Positions 1-8,610 of a stretch of DNA of 64,000 nt are shown piece after piece. The position numbers and the translations under genes are program-made. The DNA comes from Aliiroseovarius pelagivivens (GTDB lineage: Bacteria > Pseudomonadota > Alphaproteobacteria > Rhodobacterales > Rhodobacteraceae): the NCBI RefSeq assembly GCF_900302485.1, contig NZ_OMOI01000001.1, forward strand, positions 682,001 to 746,000. The letters run 5' to 3'. The notes under the pieces were generated by a model. It had not been told where the DNA came from. It saw only the letters and a program-made list of their open reading frames with translations, and did not search any database. Position 1 is the first letter of the stretch. The number at the start of each line of letters is the position of its first letter.

Positions 1-892
1 GCCCGACGGAACTGCCCACCAGTTTTGGAGTCAGGATGTTGCCTTCAAAGAACTGTCCCAGCGCAAAGATCACGGCAACCGCACCGAGGCTCCACCATTC
101 ACCCCAGAACTGGAACAGACCCAGCCCGATGGCCAAAGCGCCACCGACCAGCGCGCCGACATATGGGATGAAGGTGATCAGGCCGGCGATGAAGCCCACG
201 ACGAGGCCGAATTGCAGCCCGACAAGCATCAGAGCGACGGCATAGTAGGTACCCAGCACAATGCAGACCGACCCTTGCCCGCGAATGAAGCTGGCCAAGG
301 TGCGGTCGATTTCGCTGGCGATTTGGCGAATGGCAGGACGGTGATCCAACGGCAAAAAGCTGTCAACTTTCTCGACCATCCGGTCCCAGTCTAGCAGCAT
401 GTAGAAGGCCACAACGGGCGTAACCACCAACAGGATCACAACGTTGATGACGCTCATCGCCGAGGACAGCAGCGTGCCGACCAGCTCGCCGCCACGTTCC
501 TGAATTTTCTGGCCCAGACTTTCCAGCGACTGTCGCATGGTCGAGCTTTCGTCCATCAGCGCGGGGAAGCGTTCGGTTAGAAAAGCTTGCAGTTCACGCA
601 GCAGGTCCGGGGCGGAATTAGCCAGCGCGACAGCTTGCGACACAAGTGTTGGAATCACCAGAAGGAAACCCAAGATCACGACCAGAACCGCAACAAGCGA
701 GATCACCACCGTTGAAACCACACGCGACAATCCAGCTTTTTCAAGCCGGTCTGCGACAGGGTCCAGAAAATAGGCAATCGCCCCCCCGAGAATGAAAGGC
801 ATGATCACATCACCCAGAAACCACAGGGCAAGGGCGAAAATGGCGATGACAATCGACCAGTACTTGGCCTGTGTCTGAACGGGAAGCGGCAT
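1..892 (-). CDS. AI-2E/PerM family transporter, N-terminal part (runs off window)
   Basis: The reverse strand reads open from an ATG at 892 to the window edge, giving about 297 residues without a stop. The translation begins MPLPVQTQAKYWSIV and has an early hydrophobic pair, a long amphipathic stretch around residues 95-140, and then clustered membrane segments containing a PYVGALVGG-like turn and GQFFEGNILTPKLVG. The last motif is typical of the AI-2E/PerM/YdiK family of inner-membrane permeases, which have seven or eight membrane segments and about 350-380 residues, so roughly the last 60-80 residues lie outside the window. Members are variously linked to autoinducer-2 export or ion antiport. 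The substrate here cannot be told from sequence. The gene is divergent from the small lipoprotein to its right. Confidence 0.85.
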   Translation of the reverse strand, partial: MPLPVQTQAKYWSIVIAIFALALWFLGDVIMPFILGGAIAYFLDPVADRLEKAGLSRVVSTVVISLVAVLVVILGFLLVIPTLVSQAVALANSAPDLLRELQAFLTERFPALMDESSTMRQSLESLGQKIQERGGELVGTLLSSAMSVINVVILLVVTPVVAFYMLLDWDRMVEKVDSFLPLDHRPAIRQIASEIDRTLASFIRGQGSVCIVLGTYYAVALMLVGLQFGLVVGFIAGLITFIPYVGALVGGALAIGLGLFQFWGEWWSLGAVAVIFALGQFFEGNILTPKLVGSSVG

Positions 893-1071
893 ATGGGCTC
901 CGGTAAATGAACTTTCTTCTATGTCGCCCAAGCCAACGGGGTTTTCAAGGGTACGGCGAAATATGGCTACTGAAGCCATCGGCCGGTTCTTGCGCCAGTT
1001 TTCTAATTCCGCTTGCGCTTGACCAGCTTGTCAGGGTCAATATGGCCCGTCAGACCCTGAAAGGACGATCC

Positions 1072-1263
1072 ATGAACAAGGTTGCAGTTTCTGCCATCGC
1101 CATGTCCCTGCTGCTTGCCGCCTGCGAGGGGCACCAGTACGAGCGTAGTACGCCGGGGGTGACCGTGTCGGGTGAAGCAGGGTTCGGTGTTGTCTATGAA
1201 GATGGCAAGACCAAGCCGCACACCACAACCACGGTGAGTGTCAGCATGGGCGGATCACTCTGA
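1072..1263 (+). CDS. Small predicted lipoprotein (63 aa)
   Basis: A short protein starting MNKVAVSAIAMSLLLAACEG. It has a Lys after the start, a hydrophobic core and an L-A-A-C lipobox, so it should be exported, lipidated on the Cys and anchored in a membrane, leaving about 45 mature residues. The longer frame opening at 907 is not favoured, because AGGA lies about 7 bases before the ATG at 1072 and the signal peptide starts there. The mature part is rich in Thr, Gly and Val (VTVSGEAGFG, TTTTVSVSMGG) and may form short beta structure. I do not recognise the family. It stands alone between a divergent permease and a convergent pseudogene. Confidence 0.6.
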   Translation: MNKVAVSAIAMSLLLAACEGHQYERSTPGVTVSGEAGFGVVYEDGKTKPHTTTTVSVSMGGSL

Positions 1264-1787
1264 TCAGAGGATCCGTACCCCTTGCCGAGTCAATTCAGTC
1301 TGAACTGAAGACATATCCACCTGATCCAGCGATACATTTGATTTGATCGACAGGGCAGCGGCCACTCCGGCGCCTTGTCCTGCTACGGCGCAGCAGGCCA
1401 TGTTGCGAGTGGCAGCATGGGATGCACGCCGGCCTCTTCGACTAGACGGTCAGCCACCAGTTTGAAGCCTTCGCTGTCCAGCTCATAGCTCAGTGATTGG
1501 CTTTCTGGAACGGCGGCACCCATGTCCTTTGCGCGGTCTTCAAACTCGCGTCCGATGCCGCCTGCCTCGACGGTCTCTTCGTGGCGATACCAGGCAAAGC
1601 CTTCGACCCCGACCGTGGTGATGTTTCCACCGAAACAGCCGAACCGATCCAAGAGCGTCACCTCTACCCCGGCGCGCGCCGCCGCCAAGGCTGCGGCCAA
1701 CCCGCCGGGGCCAGACCCCACCACCAGTACATCGGTACGGTGGATGACAGGCGTCCTGCGCGCGGGTTCCATGATGGTGTTTGTCAT
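1264..1787 (-). pseudogene. FAD-dependent oxidoreductase, internally deleted and frameshifted
   Basis: The start MTNTIMEPARR at 1787 has a good AGGAGAC site just upstream. The N-terminal FAD-binding fold is intact (VLVVGSGPGGLAAALAAARAG, then CFGGNIT, typical of the PF12831-like oxidoreductases of about 430-450 aa). After EEAGVHPML, near 1420, the frame runs into a premature stop at 1383. In another frame of the same strand the sequence continues with ATRNMACCAVAGQGAGVAAA and ends ELTRQGVRIL at 1264, which is the normal C-terminus of this family. About 130 N-terminal and 50 C-terminal residues are therefore joined by a deletion of roughly 250 codons plus a frame change. The gene cannot make a working enzyme. 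I judge it a recent decay because both ends remain recognisable. Confidence 0.8.
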
Positions 1788-1948
1788 GCGGGTCTCCTGT
1801 TGGTCCGGGCAGAGTGACCGGGCGCACGCGTAAAGCCAAGCAGGATTGCGACGCTTCAGGTCACGTTCAAACAAGTCATATTGGGCGATTGCCCCAGCTC
1901 GCGCGATGGCGTAGACCGCTTGGGATGAATGAATGAACAGAGGTCACT

Positions 1949-3301
1949 ATGCGCCTGTCCCGCTATTTCCTGCCCGTGTTGAAAGAAACCCCGTCTGACG
2001 CCCAAATCGTCAGTCACCGTTACATGCTGCGGGCCGGCATGATCAAACAGCAAGCCGCCGGGATTTACACCTGGTTGCCGCTGGGCTTCAAAGTCCTGCG
2101 CAAGATCGAGAACATCGTGCACGAGGAGCAGATCCGCGCGGGTCACATCCCGATGCAGATGGCGACGATCCAGCCCGCCGACCTGTGGCGCGAAAGCGGT
2201 CGCTATGACGACTATGGCGAAGAGATGCTGCGCATCGAAGACCGCCACGGCCGCGACATGCTGTATGGCCCCACGAACGAAGAGGTCATCACCGACGTCT
2301 TCCGCTCGAACGTGTCGAGCTATAAGGATCTGCCGCTGACCCTGTACCAAATCCAGTGGAAATTCCGCGACGAGATCCGTCCGCGTTTCGGCGTGATGCG
2401 TGGGCGCGAGTTCTACATGAAGGACGGCTATAACTTCGATCTGACCAAGGAAGATGCGCTGCACGCCTATAACCGTCATCTGGTCAGCTACCTGCGCACC
2501 TACGAGCGTATGGGCCTGCAAGCTATCCCGATGCGCGCCGATGGTGGCCCGATTGGTGGTGACTATACGCACGAGTTCCTGGTGCTGGCCGAAACCGGCG
2601 AAAGCGAAGTGTTCTATGACAGCGCCGTCACCGATCTGACCTTCGGCGATCGCGCGATCGACTATGACAGTGTCGAGCAGTGTCAGGGTGTGCTGGAAGA
2701 GTTCACCTCGAAATATGCGCGCACCGATGAAACCCATGACGAAGCCATCTTCAACGAGGTGCCAGAAGAGCGCCGCCGCGTCGCGCGCGGGATCGAAGTG
2801 GGGCAGATTTTCTATTTCGGCACCAAGTATTCCGAAAGCATGGGCGCCAAGGTGATCGACAGCGAACAGAAACAGGTGCCAGTCCATATGGGCTCGCACG
2901 GGATCGGTGTCAGCCGTCTGCTGGGCGCGATCATCGAAGCGTCGCATGACGATAACGGCATCATCTGGCCCGAAGGTGTGACCCCGTTCCACTGCGGTAT
3001 CGTGAACCTGAAGCAAGGCGACGAGGCTGCCGATGAGGCCTGTGAAGCGTTGTACAAAGCGCTGACCAATGCAGGGCTTGAGCCGCTTTACGACGACCGC
3101 AAGGAACGTGCAGGCGGCAAGTTCGCCACCATGGATCTGATCGGACTGCCGTGGCGCATCACCGTGGGGCCGCGTGGTCTGAAAAATGGTGTGGTCGAAG
3201 TGACCAGCCGTCGCACCGGCGAAAGCGAAGAGATGACGCCGGAAGCGGCCGTTGCCAAGATCATCGAGATCTACGAGCCACATCGCGTCTCGGGCCTGTA
3301 A
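1949..3301 (+). CDS. proS: Prolyl-tRNA synthetase, short type without editing insert
   Basis: Charges tRNA-Pro with proline in the cytoplasm. The 450-residue protein begins [18 protein letters not shown] and shows class II synthetase motifs: the motif 2 region [21 protein letters not shown] near residue 135-155 and motif 3 [11 protein letters not shown] near residue 317, followed by the anticodon-binding domain with [13 protein letters not shown]. Bacterial ProS is usually about 570 residues because of an editing insertion. This protein lacks that insertion, as is usual in Rhizobiales/Rhodobacterales (type 3), which often have a free-standing ProX editor. The start is preceded by an AGAGGT site. 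The gene appears monocistronic, with its own terminator. Confidence 0.97.
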   Translation: MRLSRYFLPVLKETPSDAQIVSHRYMLRAGMIKQQAAGIYTWLPLGFKVLRKIENIVHEEQIRAGHIPMQMATIQPADLWRESGRYDDYGEEMLRIEDRHGRDMLYGPTNEEVITDVFRSNVSSYKDLPLTLYQIQWKFRDEIRPRFGVMRGREFYMKDGYNFDLTKEDALHAYNRHLVSYLRTYERMGLQAIPMRADGGPIGGDYTHEFLVLAETGESEVFYDSAVTDLTFGDRAIDYDSVEQCQGVLEEFTSKYARTDETHDEAIFNEVPEERRRVARGIEVGQIFYFGTKYSESMGAKVIDSEQKQVPVHMGSHGIGVSRLLGAIIEASHDDNGIIWPEGVTPFHCGIVNLKQGDEAADEACEALYKALTNAGLEPLYDDRKERAGGKFATMDLIGLPWRITVGPRGLKNGVVEVTSRRTGESEEMTPEAAVAKIIEIYEPHRVSGL

Positions 3302-3322
3302 GAAAGACCTGAAAGATTGAGA

Positions 3323-3349
3323 AGCCCTCGGATCTCCGGGGGCTTTTTT
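3323..3349 (+). terminator. Intrinsic terminator of proS
   Basis: A stem AGCCCTCGG / CCGGGGGCT with a 4-base loop (one G-T wobble) is followed by six T residues, 20 bases after the proS stop. This is a classical rho-independent terminator. Confidence 0.85.
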
Positions 3350-3448
3350 CTTGGGGGCGGGGACCAAGTTGAAAAATGGCCCCTTTGACGGGGGAAGCTG
3401 CACTGCGCTAGTGTTCGGGAAAACACAACACACAAGTGAGAGCAGACC

Positions 3449-3934
3449 ATGATCCGAACATTGGCCATGATGGGTGGTTTGGCAGGCGCCGTGGCGCTCA
3501 GCCAATTCCCCGAGTTCACGCAGCAATACATGCAGCGCCTGTCTGGCGCACGGACGGAGCTGAAAGTGATCACCACCGGGTTCGATCTGACCGCAAAGGC
3601 GGCGGGCTACACCCGTGACGAAGCGCTGGGAAAGATGAGCGGATCGGACTTCCAGAATGATCTACGTGATCAAATGCAGGACAACTTCAATCGTTTTGAC
3701 CGGCTGGATGCGTCCTATGCGGCGCTCCAAGGCACCGAGCCCCTGCTGCGTCTGACCAAGCTTTGGCACTTCCGTGATGTGGATCTGGTCGAACGCACGT
3801 GGAACGAATACCGCCCGGCCGTTCCGGTGACGGCCGATGGCATTCTATGTGCAGGGATCGGGTATGTGGGCGGTTGGCTGATCGTGTCGCTGCTTCTGGG
3901 CGCGTTTTTACGCCCCTTCCGCAGAATGGCCTGA
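3449..3934 (+). CDS. DUF2937 family membrane protein
   Basis: A 161-residue protein of unknown function. An N-terminal hydrophobic stretch (MIRTLAMMGGLAGAVALSQF) is followed by a soluble, probably periplasmic, middle of about 100 residues with SGARTELKV and a Gln/Asp-rich helix. The C-terminal membrane segment is GIGYVGGWLIVSLLLGAF, followed by a basic tail (RPFRRMA). This matches the DUF2937 layout seen across Rhodobacterales. No catalytic motif is visible. It is transcribed alone, with a G+C-rich hairpin after it and the beta-barrel gene converging from the right. Confidence 0.7.
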   Translation: MIRTLAMMGGLAGAVALSQFPEFTQQYMQRLSGARTELKVITTGFDLTAKAAGYTRDEALGKMSGSDFQNDLRDQMQDNFNRFDRLDASYAALQGTEPLLRLTKLWHFRDVDLVERTWNEYRPAVPVTADGILCAGIGYVGGWLIVSLLLGAFLRPFRRMA

Positions 3935-3947
3935 TACCGCCCAAGTG

Positions 3948-3969
3948 GCCCAAGCAAGCTGCCTTGGGC
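3948..3969. terminator. Hairpin between convergent genes
   Basis: GCCCAAG and CTTGGGC pair around an 8-base loop in the 43-bp gap between the DUF2937 gene and the oppositely oriented beta-barrel gene. There is no T-run on either side, so it is a weak or rho-assisted terminator candidate only. Confidence 0.35.
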
Positions 3970-3977
3970 TGGCGGGC

Positions 3978-4694
3978 TTAGAAGTTGTAGTTCACACCCA
4001 GTTTCACCGTATGGAACAACGGGGTCGCCAAGGTGCTGTTCCCATTCCCGCCGGTCAGTTTGTCTGTTCCAAAATTTGTGTATTCATACTCGCCGGTCAG
4101 CGTCCAGCGGTCCGAAATCGGGCGCTCGAAACCAAGGCCAAGAATATAACCGTTGGTGGAATAGGTTTCATCGATGGCGAGTGGGCGGATCGGATTGTTG
4201 CTGGTGACGTTGTAGTCAAATTCGGCACGCGTCACACCAACAGTTCCATAGACGAACGAGTCCCAAACCCTCCAAACAGAACCGGCTTTCACGCGAAACG
4301 AAAGCGCGTGGTTCAACTTGGTTGATCCACGGACATCGCCATTCCTAAAGGCGTCTTCGACCGGGCCACCCTCAACTGCAAGCTCACCGCCGATGACGAA
4401 ACTTGAGAACTGCCAGCGATAGCCTGCGCGCAAGGATCCGGTCCAGCCGCTGATATCAAAATCTCCGACGTCAAACGAACTACCTGAAGTGGGATCGATA
4501 CCCACTTGGTCACCGCCACTGAAGTGATGCCCGATGGTTCCCCCAATATAGGCGCCATGCCAAGGTTTGAGGTCCTCTACGGCAAAGGCCGTGACAGGCG
4601 TTTCGATCACTGGATCATGCAGGGAACCCGCATGCGCGTGTCCGGTTGCGATAAGTACGGTCAGGCAGGTTACCAGGCTGGCAGATTTCATCAT
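3978..4694 (-). CDS. Outer-membrane beta-barrel protein (OmpW/Opa-like porin family)
   Basis: A 238-residue protein with a cleavable signal peptide (MMKSASLVTCLTVLIATGHAHA, cleavage after AHA). The mature part shows alternating hydrophobic strands ending in aromatics: WHGAYIGGTIGHHF near the N-terminus, GSLRAGYRWQF, VYGTVGVTRAEFDYN, and the C-terminal strand HTVKLGVNYNF. The terminal Phe is the signal for BAM-dependent assembly. Length and pattern fit the eight-stranded surface-antigen/opacity family common in Rhodobacterales and Rhizobiales. Function is probably envelope structure. A second Met one codon downstream is an equally possible start. It sits alone, with a 231-bp A+T-rich upstream gap that probably holds its promoter. 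Confidence 0.8.
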   Translation of the reverse strand: MMKSASLVTCLTVLIATGHAHAGSLHDPVIETPVTAFAVEDLKPWHGAYIGGTIGHHFSGGDQVGIDPTSGSSFDVGDFDISGWTGSLRAGYRWQFSSFVIGGELAVEGGPVEDAFRNGDVRGSTKLNHALSFRVKAGSVWRVWDSFVYGTVGVTRAEFDYNVTSNNPIRPLAIDETYSTNGYILGLGFERPISDRWTLTGEYEYTNFGTDKLTGGNGNSTLATPLFHTVKLGVNYNF

Positions 4695-4871
4695 CGGTAA
4701 AACTCGTATTTAATCGTAGAAAAAGATTGACCCTTTCTATCCACAAAATGTGGGAGTGAATACAACTTTTTTTCCAGATCTAGTGTGGCATGGCGTGGCG
4801 TCCTTTTGGGACGCGTGCGCCAAACTTATTGGTTGAAAGTAAAGAATAGATTGAAATCATAGGTGAAGACG

Positions 4872-4900
4872 AAAATCGCCCGCAGGGGTCCTGCGGGCGA
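4872..4900 (-). terminator. Intrinsic terminator of the purE-purK operon
   Basis: A G+C-rich stem TCGCCCGCAGG / CCTGCGGGCGA with a 3-base loop lies 26 bases past the purK stop. Read on the minus strand it is followed by TTTTC, a good rho-independent terminator. Confidence 0.8.
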
Positions 4901-4925
4901 TGTGTCTGTTGGGTGGAAAAGTGGA

Positions 4926-6002
4926 TCAGTTCTGGCGCGGTGTGATGCGGTTCACGTGACCCATCTTGCGACCCGGTTTGGTGTCGGCTTTGCCATACAG
5001 GTGAAGCGAGGCATTGCCTTCGCGCGTGATCTCGGGAACGCGGTCCATATCATCGCCGATCAGGTTTTCCATCACCACGTCGGCATAGCGCGATCCGTCG
5101 CCCAGGGGCCAACCTGCAACAGCGCGGATGTGCTGTTCGAACTGGTCAATGGTGCAGCCCTGCTGGGTCCAGTGACCGGAATTGTGCACGCGAGGAGCGA
5201 TCTCGTTCACGATCAGCCCTTGCTGTGTGACAAACAGCTCAACCCCCATGACGCCCACATAATCCAGTGCGTTCAATATGTTGGCGGCCAGAAGCACCGC
5301 GTCCATCCGCTGCGAGGCGGTCAGGTTTGCGGGCACTGTTGTCGTATCCAGAATGCCGTCTTTGTGCACATTCTGGCCGGGATCAAAACAGGCGACGTCG
5401 CCGCCGATGCCACGCGCAGCGATCACGCTGACCTCGTGAGTGAAGGTCACGAAGCCCTCCAGCACGGCAGGTGCGCCTTGCATGTCCACCAGTGCGGCAT
5501 CTGCATCTGCGCCCGACTTTAGCCGCGCCTGTCCCTTGCCGTCATAGCCGAAGCGCCGGGTTTTCAGAATCGAGGGCGCACCAATCTGGGCAACCGCCGA
5601 AGCCATATCATCGGGGCTTTCCACATTCGCATAGGGCGCAACCTTCAGGCCCAGACCGGACAGAAAGTCCTTTTCGGTCAGGCGATCTTGGCTGACGCGC
5701 AGCGCCTCGCGTCCGGGGCGAATGGGCTTGTGCGCTTCCAGTGCGTCCAGTGCTGTGGTCGGGATGTTCTCGAATTCATAGGTGATGACGTCGACCGAAT
5801 CCGCGAAAGCTTCCAAAGCCGCAATGTCGTCATATCCTGCAGTGGTCACGCGGTCGGCAACTTGGCCGGCAGGCGGGTTCGCGCCCGGTTCAAAGATATG
5901 GGTCTTGAAGCCCAGGCGGGACGCCGCGACCGACAACATACGGCCCAGTTGTCCGCCGCCAAGAATGCCGATGGTGGCACCGGTAGGAAGCATATCAGTC
6001 AT
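4926..6002 (-). CDS. purK: N5-carboxyaminoimidazole ribonucleotide synthase
   Basis: Uses ATP and bicarbonate to carboxylate aminoimidazole ribonucleotide in purine synthesis, feeding PurE. The ATP-grasp protein opens with [18 protein letters not shown], then has TYEFENIP, the ATP-binding [12 protein letters not shown] and the C-terminal [14 protein letters not shown], all hallmarks of PurK. I take the ATG at 6002 (MTDMLPTG, 358 aa), which overlaps the purE stop by 8 bases, rather than 6014 or 6065, because PurK is normally about 350-360 residues and the glycine-rich loop lies near residue 15. It is the second gene of a purE-purK operon. Confidence 0.95.
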   Translation of the reverse strand: MTDMLPTGATIGILGGGQLGRMLSVAASRLGFKTHIFEPGANPPAGQVADRVTTAGYDDIAALEAFADSVDVITYEFENIPTTALDALEAHKPIRPGREALRVSQDRLTEKDFLSGLGLKVAPYANVESPDDMASAVAQIGAPSILKTRRFGYDGKGQARLKSGADADAALVDMQGAPAVLEGFVTFTHEVSVIAARGIGGDVACFDPGQNVHKDGILDTTTVPANLTASQRMDAVLLAANILNALDYVGVMGVELFVTQQGLIVNEIAPRVHNSGHWTQQGCTIDQFEQHIRAVAGWPLGDGSRYADVVMENLIGDDMDRVPEITREGNASLHLYGKADTKPGRKMGHVNRITPRQN

Positions 6003-6483
6003 CGCTTGGTTCATCCGGGATCGAGGCCGACAACGCATCGCGCCACGCGTCCAGCCGGGTTGCAAGATCAGCGTCCGACACGGCCAGAATGCCCGCGGCC
6101 ATCAAGCCTGCATTGGCCGCGCCAGCAGCGCCGATGGCCATCGTTGCGACCGGGAAGCCCTTGGGCATCTGAACGATGGAGTACAGGCTGTCGACGCCTG
6201 ACAGCGCGCGCGTTTGCACGGGGACGCCAACGACAGGCACACGGGTTTTCGAAGCCATCATGCCGGGCAGGTGGGCCGCCCCACCAGCGCCTGCGATGAT
6301 CACATGAAGTCCTCGATCCGCGGCGGTCTTGCCATAATCCCACAAACGGTCCGGGGTGCGGTGCGCCGAGACGATCTTGGTCTCATAAGCAATGCCCAGC
6401 TCGTCCAAAATGTTGGCGGCTTCTTTCATCGTTGGCCAGTCCGACTGGCTGCCCATGATGATCCCGACTTTCACGTCCGTCAT
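5995..6483 (-). CDS. purE: N5-carboxyaminoimidazole ribonucleotide mutase
   Basis: Rearranges N5-CAIR to CAIR in purine synthesis. The protein is 162 residues, the normal class I length. It contains the substrate loop GSQSDW at residues 11-16, SAHRTPDR with the catalytic His at 41, and the [11 protein letters not shown] loop. It is first in the purEK operon, with its stop overlapping the purK start. Several T's follow an otherwise ordinary upstream region shared with the DUF465 gene. Confidence 0.96.
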   Translation of the reverse strand: MTDVKVGIIMGSQSDWPTMKEAANILDELGIAYETKIVSAHRTPDRLWDYGKTAADRGLHVIIAGAGGAAHLPGMMASKTRVPVVGVPVQTRALSGVDSLYSIVQMPKGFPVATMAIGAAGAANAGLMAAGILAVSDADLATRLDAWRDALSASIPDEPSDD

Positions 6484-6558
6484 GCTGTCCTCGCATCCCT
6501 TGCGTCAGTTGGCGTTTCCATACAGGCTTCACGCCCCTTGATGCAATGCTGCGTTGCG

Positions 6559-6777
6559 TCAGGCGATGATATCGGGGGTCAATTTGTCCTCGATCCGGGC
6601 GATTTTGTCTTTCAAGGCCAGTTTCTGCTTTTTCAGGCGACGCAGGCGCAACTGATCTGCCCGCCCGCTTTCTTCAAGCGCATGGATGGCTTCGTCCAGA
6701 TCGCGGTGTTCGGCGCGGAAGACCTCGAGCTCCACGCGGAGCACGTCGTCGGTCTTCATTTCTTTGGCATTGCTCAT
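6559..6777 (-). CDS. DUF465 (YdcH/SlyX-like) small coiled-coil protein
   Basis: A protein of about 72 residues starting MSNAKEMKTDDVLRVEL and continuing as an almost unbroken charged helix (DEAIHALEESG, RLRRLKKQKLALKDKIARIED). This is the DUF465 pattern, which ends in the conserved LKKxKLxLKDxI block. The open frame extends upstream to 6873, but those 32 residues are not family-like, so I start at 6777; MKTDD at 6759 is an alternative. The role is unknown; these proteins are cytosolic and possibly regulatory. It lies upstream of purE on the same strand, 75 bp away, and diverges from hsp20. Confidence 0.75.
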   Translation of the reverse strand: MSNAKEMKTDDVLRVELEVFRAEHRDLDEAIHALEESGRADQLRLRRLKKQKLALKDKIARIEDKLTPDIIA

Positions 6778-6939
6778 TTTTTGAGTCGTTCTCGTCGAGT
6801 GGTTGCCCGACCATAACGTCAGCCGGGACCAATCGCCAAGTAAAAGCCGCCTTGCAACCAGTTGGAGGGACAACCATATTCATGATGTGGTCGCCTGCGG
6901 GGGCCATATGTTACGTGTCGCTTCTTCAAGGACGTGTCT

Positions 6940-7353
6940 ATGACTAAGGTAAGCTTGGGAACGCATCCCTTTTTGTTGGGCTTTGAGCAGCTGGAACGCA
7001 TGGTCGAACAGGCCGCGAAATCCGGAAAAGATGGCTATCCCCCTTTCAATATCGAACAGGTCTCGGACCGGGCCTATCGGATCACGCTGGCCGTGGCTGG
7101 ATTTGCGGATGAGGATCTGTCGATCACGGTGGAAAACGCCAAACTTGTGATCCGCGGATCTCAGGGCGACACGGGTGACGGCCGGGTATTTTTACATCGG
7201 GGTATTGCCGCCCGCCAGTTCATGAAAAGCTTCGTGCTGGCTGATGGGGTCGAGGTGATGGGTGCCAAGACCGAAAACGGGCTGCTGCACATTGACCTTG
7301 AACGCGCCGAGCCGGAAACGGTGGTGCAGACGATCACGATCAACAAAGCGTAA
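6940..7353 (+). CDS. Hsp20/alpha-crystallin small heat-shock protein
   Basis: An ATP-independent holdase chaperone in the IbpA class. The 137 residues contain a short N-terminal arm with the PPFNIEQ entry to the alpha-crystallin domain (about residues 38-125), with YRITLAVAGF, LVIRGSQ and the FxLxxxVEVxxAxxxNGLLxIxL consensus (FVLADGVEVMGAKTENGLL). The start at 6940 has AAGGA about 7 bases upstream; a GTG two codons earlier is less likely. Beyond the domain the tail ends TITINKA, carrying an I-x-I motif for oligomer contacts. A monocistronic unit divergent from DUF465. Confidence 0.9.
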   Translation: MTKVSLGTHPFLLGFEQLERMVEQAAKSGKDGYPPFNIEQVSDRAYRITLAVAGFADEDLSITVENAKLVIRGSQGDTGDGRVFLHRGIAARQFMKSFVLADGVEVMGAKTENGLLHIDLERAEPETVVQTITINKA

Positions 7354-7443
7354 AGCCCGCGTTCGGGCGAAATCGGCCCACTGTCACGCGACATCGCAGA
7401 ATCATGCTATTCTTCCAAAAGTTGATTTCAGGAGGAATTTGCC

Positions 7444-8550
7444 ATGGCCCGTGCGAATATGCGTGATCTAAGCTTTGCGACAATCAATCTTTTCAACCTG
7501 CAGGTCCCCGGCGGGATCACCTATTCCAACCGTCCCCACATCGAAGACGATGCGGAAGGCCGCGCTTACTATCAGCGCAAAATCAAGTGGACTGCCGCAC
7601 GCCTGAAAGAGGTCGATGCCGAGATTATCGCCTTTCAAGAGCTCTGGTCCGTTCTGGCCCTGCGCGAATGCTTCGCCGAGGCAGGATTGACCAATGACTA
7701 TGACCTTGTGGCGCGCGATGCACCGGGCCGGGGGCGGCCTCAGGTCGCGTTGGCAGTGCGCAAGGATCGGCACGGTGGGACACAACTGGTCGAGGGTGGC
7801 TGGCACGCCGACTTCCCACCTCAGTTCCGGTTCGACAAAGTGCGCGAGACCGCAGGCGCCGAAGAAGAGATCACCATCACCATCAACAAATTCTCTCGCC
7901 CGCTGTTAATCGCCAAGATCCAGCCGGAAGGGGACGGTCCGACCCCGCCGGAAATCACCGTCGTCGTGGCCCATCTGAAATCCAAAGGCCCGGCCCGCGT
8001 GTCCTTTGCCCAGCCGCAACCGATCATCCTGCAACACCACGCCAAACACGCGAAATCCACGCTGTCTCATATGCGTCGGGTGATGGAGGCTGGCGCACTT
8101 CGGGTGCTTCTGGATGGCTGGATGAAGTCCGAGGACGAAGACGACATTTCACCCACTATCGTCATGGGCGACCTGAATGATGACACGATGTCGGTAACGA
8201 ACGAGCTGATTTCCGATCAGCCCACATATCGCGTTATCCAGAAAAGCCGGGCCGGGTTGTCGGCCGACAAGGGGCTCTATTCCGTCGAGCGCCTACAACA
8301 GTACCGGTCGATGCGGCATGTCTATTACACCCATGTCTATAAGCATAAGCGCGAGAGCCTCGACCACATTTTGGTCAGTGAAGAGTTCTATGACCACTCG
8401 CGCAAACGCCTGTGGTCCTTCCGCGAGATGGAAGTGATCAACGACCACCTGAACCGCGAAAGCTTTGAAGAAGCGCTGGGTGCGTCCGACCACGGGATCG
8501 TCAAAGCCTATTTCGACTGGAACCCGATGCCGGATGGGCTGAGCAGCTAA
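7444..8550 (+). CDS. Endonuclease/exonuclease/phosphatase-fold protein
   Basis: A 368-residue cytosolic protein of the EEP superfamily (Mg-dependent phosphodiesterases acting on nucleic acids, inositol phosphates or sphingolipids). Visible landmarks are the N-terminal LSFATINLFNLQ (Asn metal-site strand), IIAFQELWS (catalytic Glu), VVVAHLKSKG, IVMGDLNDD (D-x-N motif) and the C-terminal GASDHGIV (catalytic Asp-His). All EEP active-site positions are present, so it should be active. Substrate is unknown. Strong AGGAGG-like site (AGGAGGAATTTGCC) before the ATG. Ends in its own terminator. Confidence 0.85.
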   Translation: MARANMRDLSFATINLFNLQVPGGITYSNRPHIEDDAEGRAYYQRKIKWTAARLKEVDAEIIAFQELWSVLALRECFAEAGLTNDYDLVARDAPGRGRPQVALAVRKDRHGGTQLVEGGWHADFPPQFRFDKVRETAGAEEEITITINKFSRPLLIAKIQPEGDGPTPPEITVVVAHLKSKGPARVSFAQPQPIILQHHAKHAKSTLSHMRRVMEAGALRVLLDGWMKSEDEDDISPTIVMGDLNDDTMSVTNELISDQPTYRVIQKSRAGLSADKGLYSVERLQQYRSMRHVYYTHVYKHKRESLDHILVSEEFYDHSRKRLWSFREMEVINDHLNRESFEEALGASDHGIVKAYFDWNPMPDGLSS

Positions 8551-8563
8551 CACCCAACTAACG

Positions 8564-8594
8564 AAAAAGCCCGGCGCGATGGCCGGGCTTTTCC
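8564..8594. terminator. Bidirectional intrinsic terminator
   Basis: AAGCCCGGC pairs with GCCGGGCTT around a short loop, with an A-run on the left and a T-run on the right. It can therefore stop both the rightward phosphatase-fold gene and the leftward sulfate adenylyltransferase gene. Confidence 0.85.
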
Positions 8595-8610
8595 TTGGAT
8601 TTCAAAGCGA

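Noticed and set aside
1856..3526. A 556-residue open frame opposite proS
   Set aside because: It is the antisense shadow of proS: its codon use and composition (long His/Ala/Asp-rich strings) are not protein-like, whereas proS on the other strand has all synthetase motifs.
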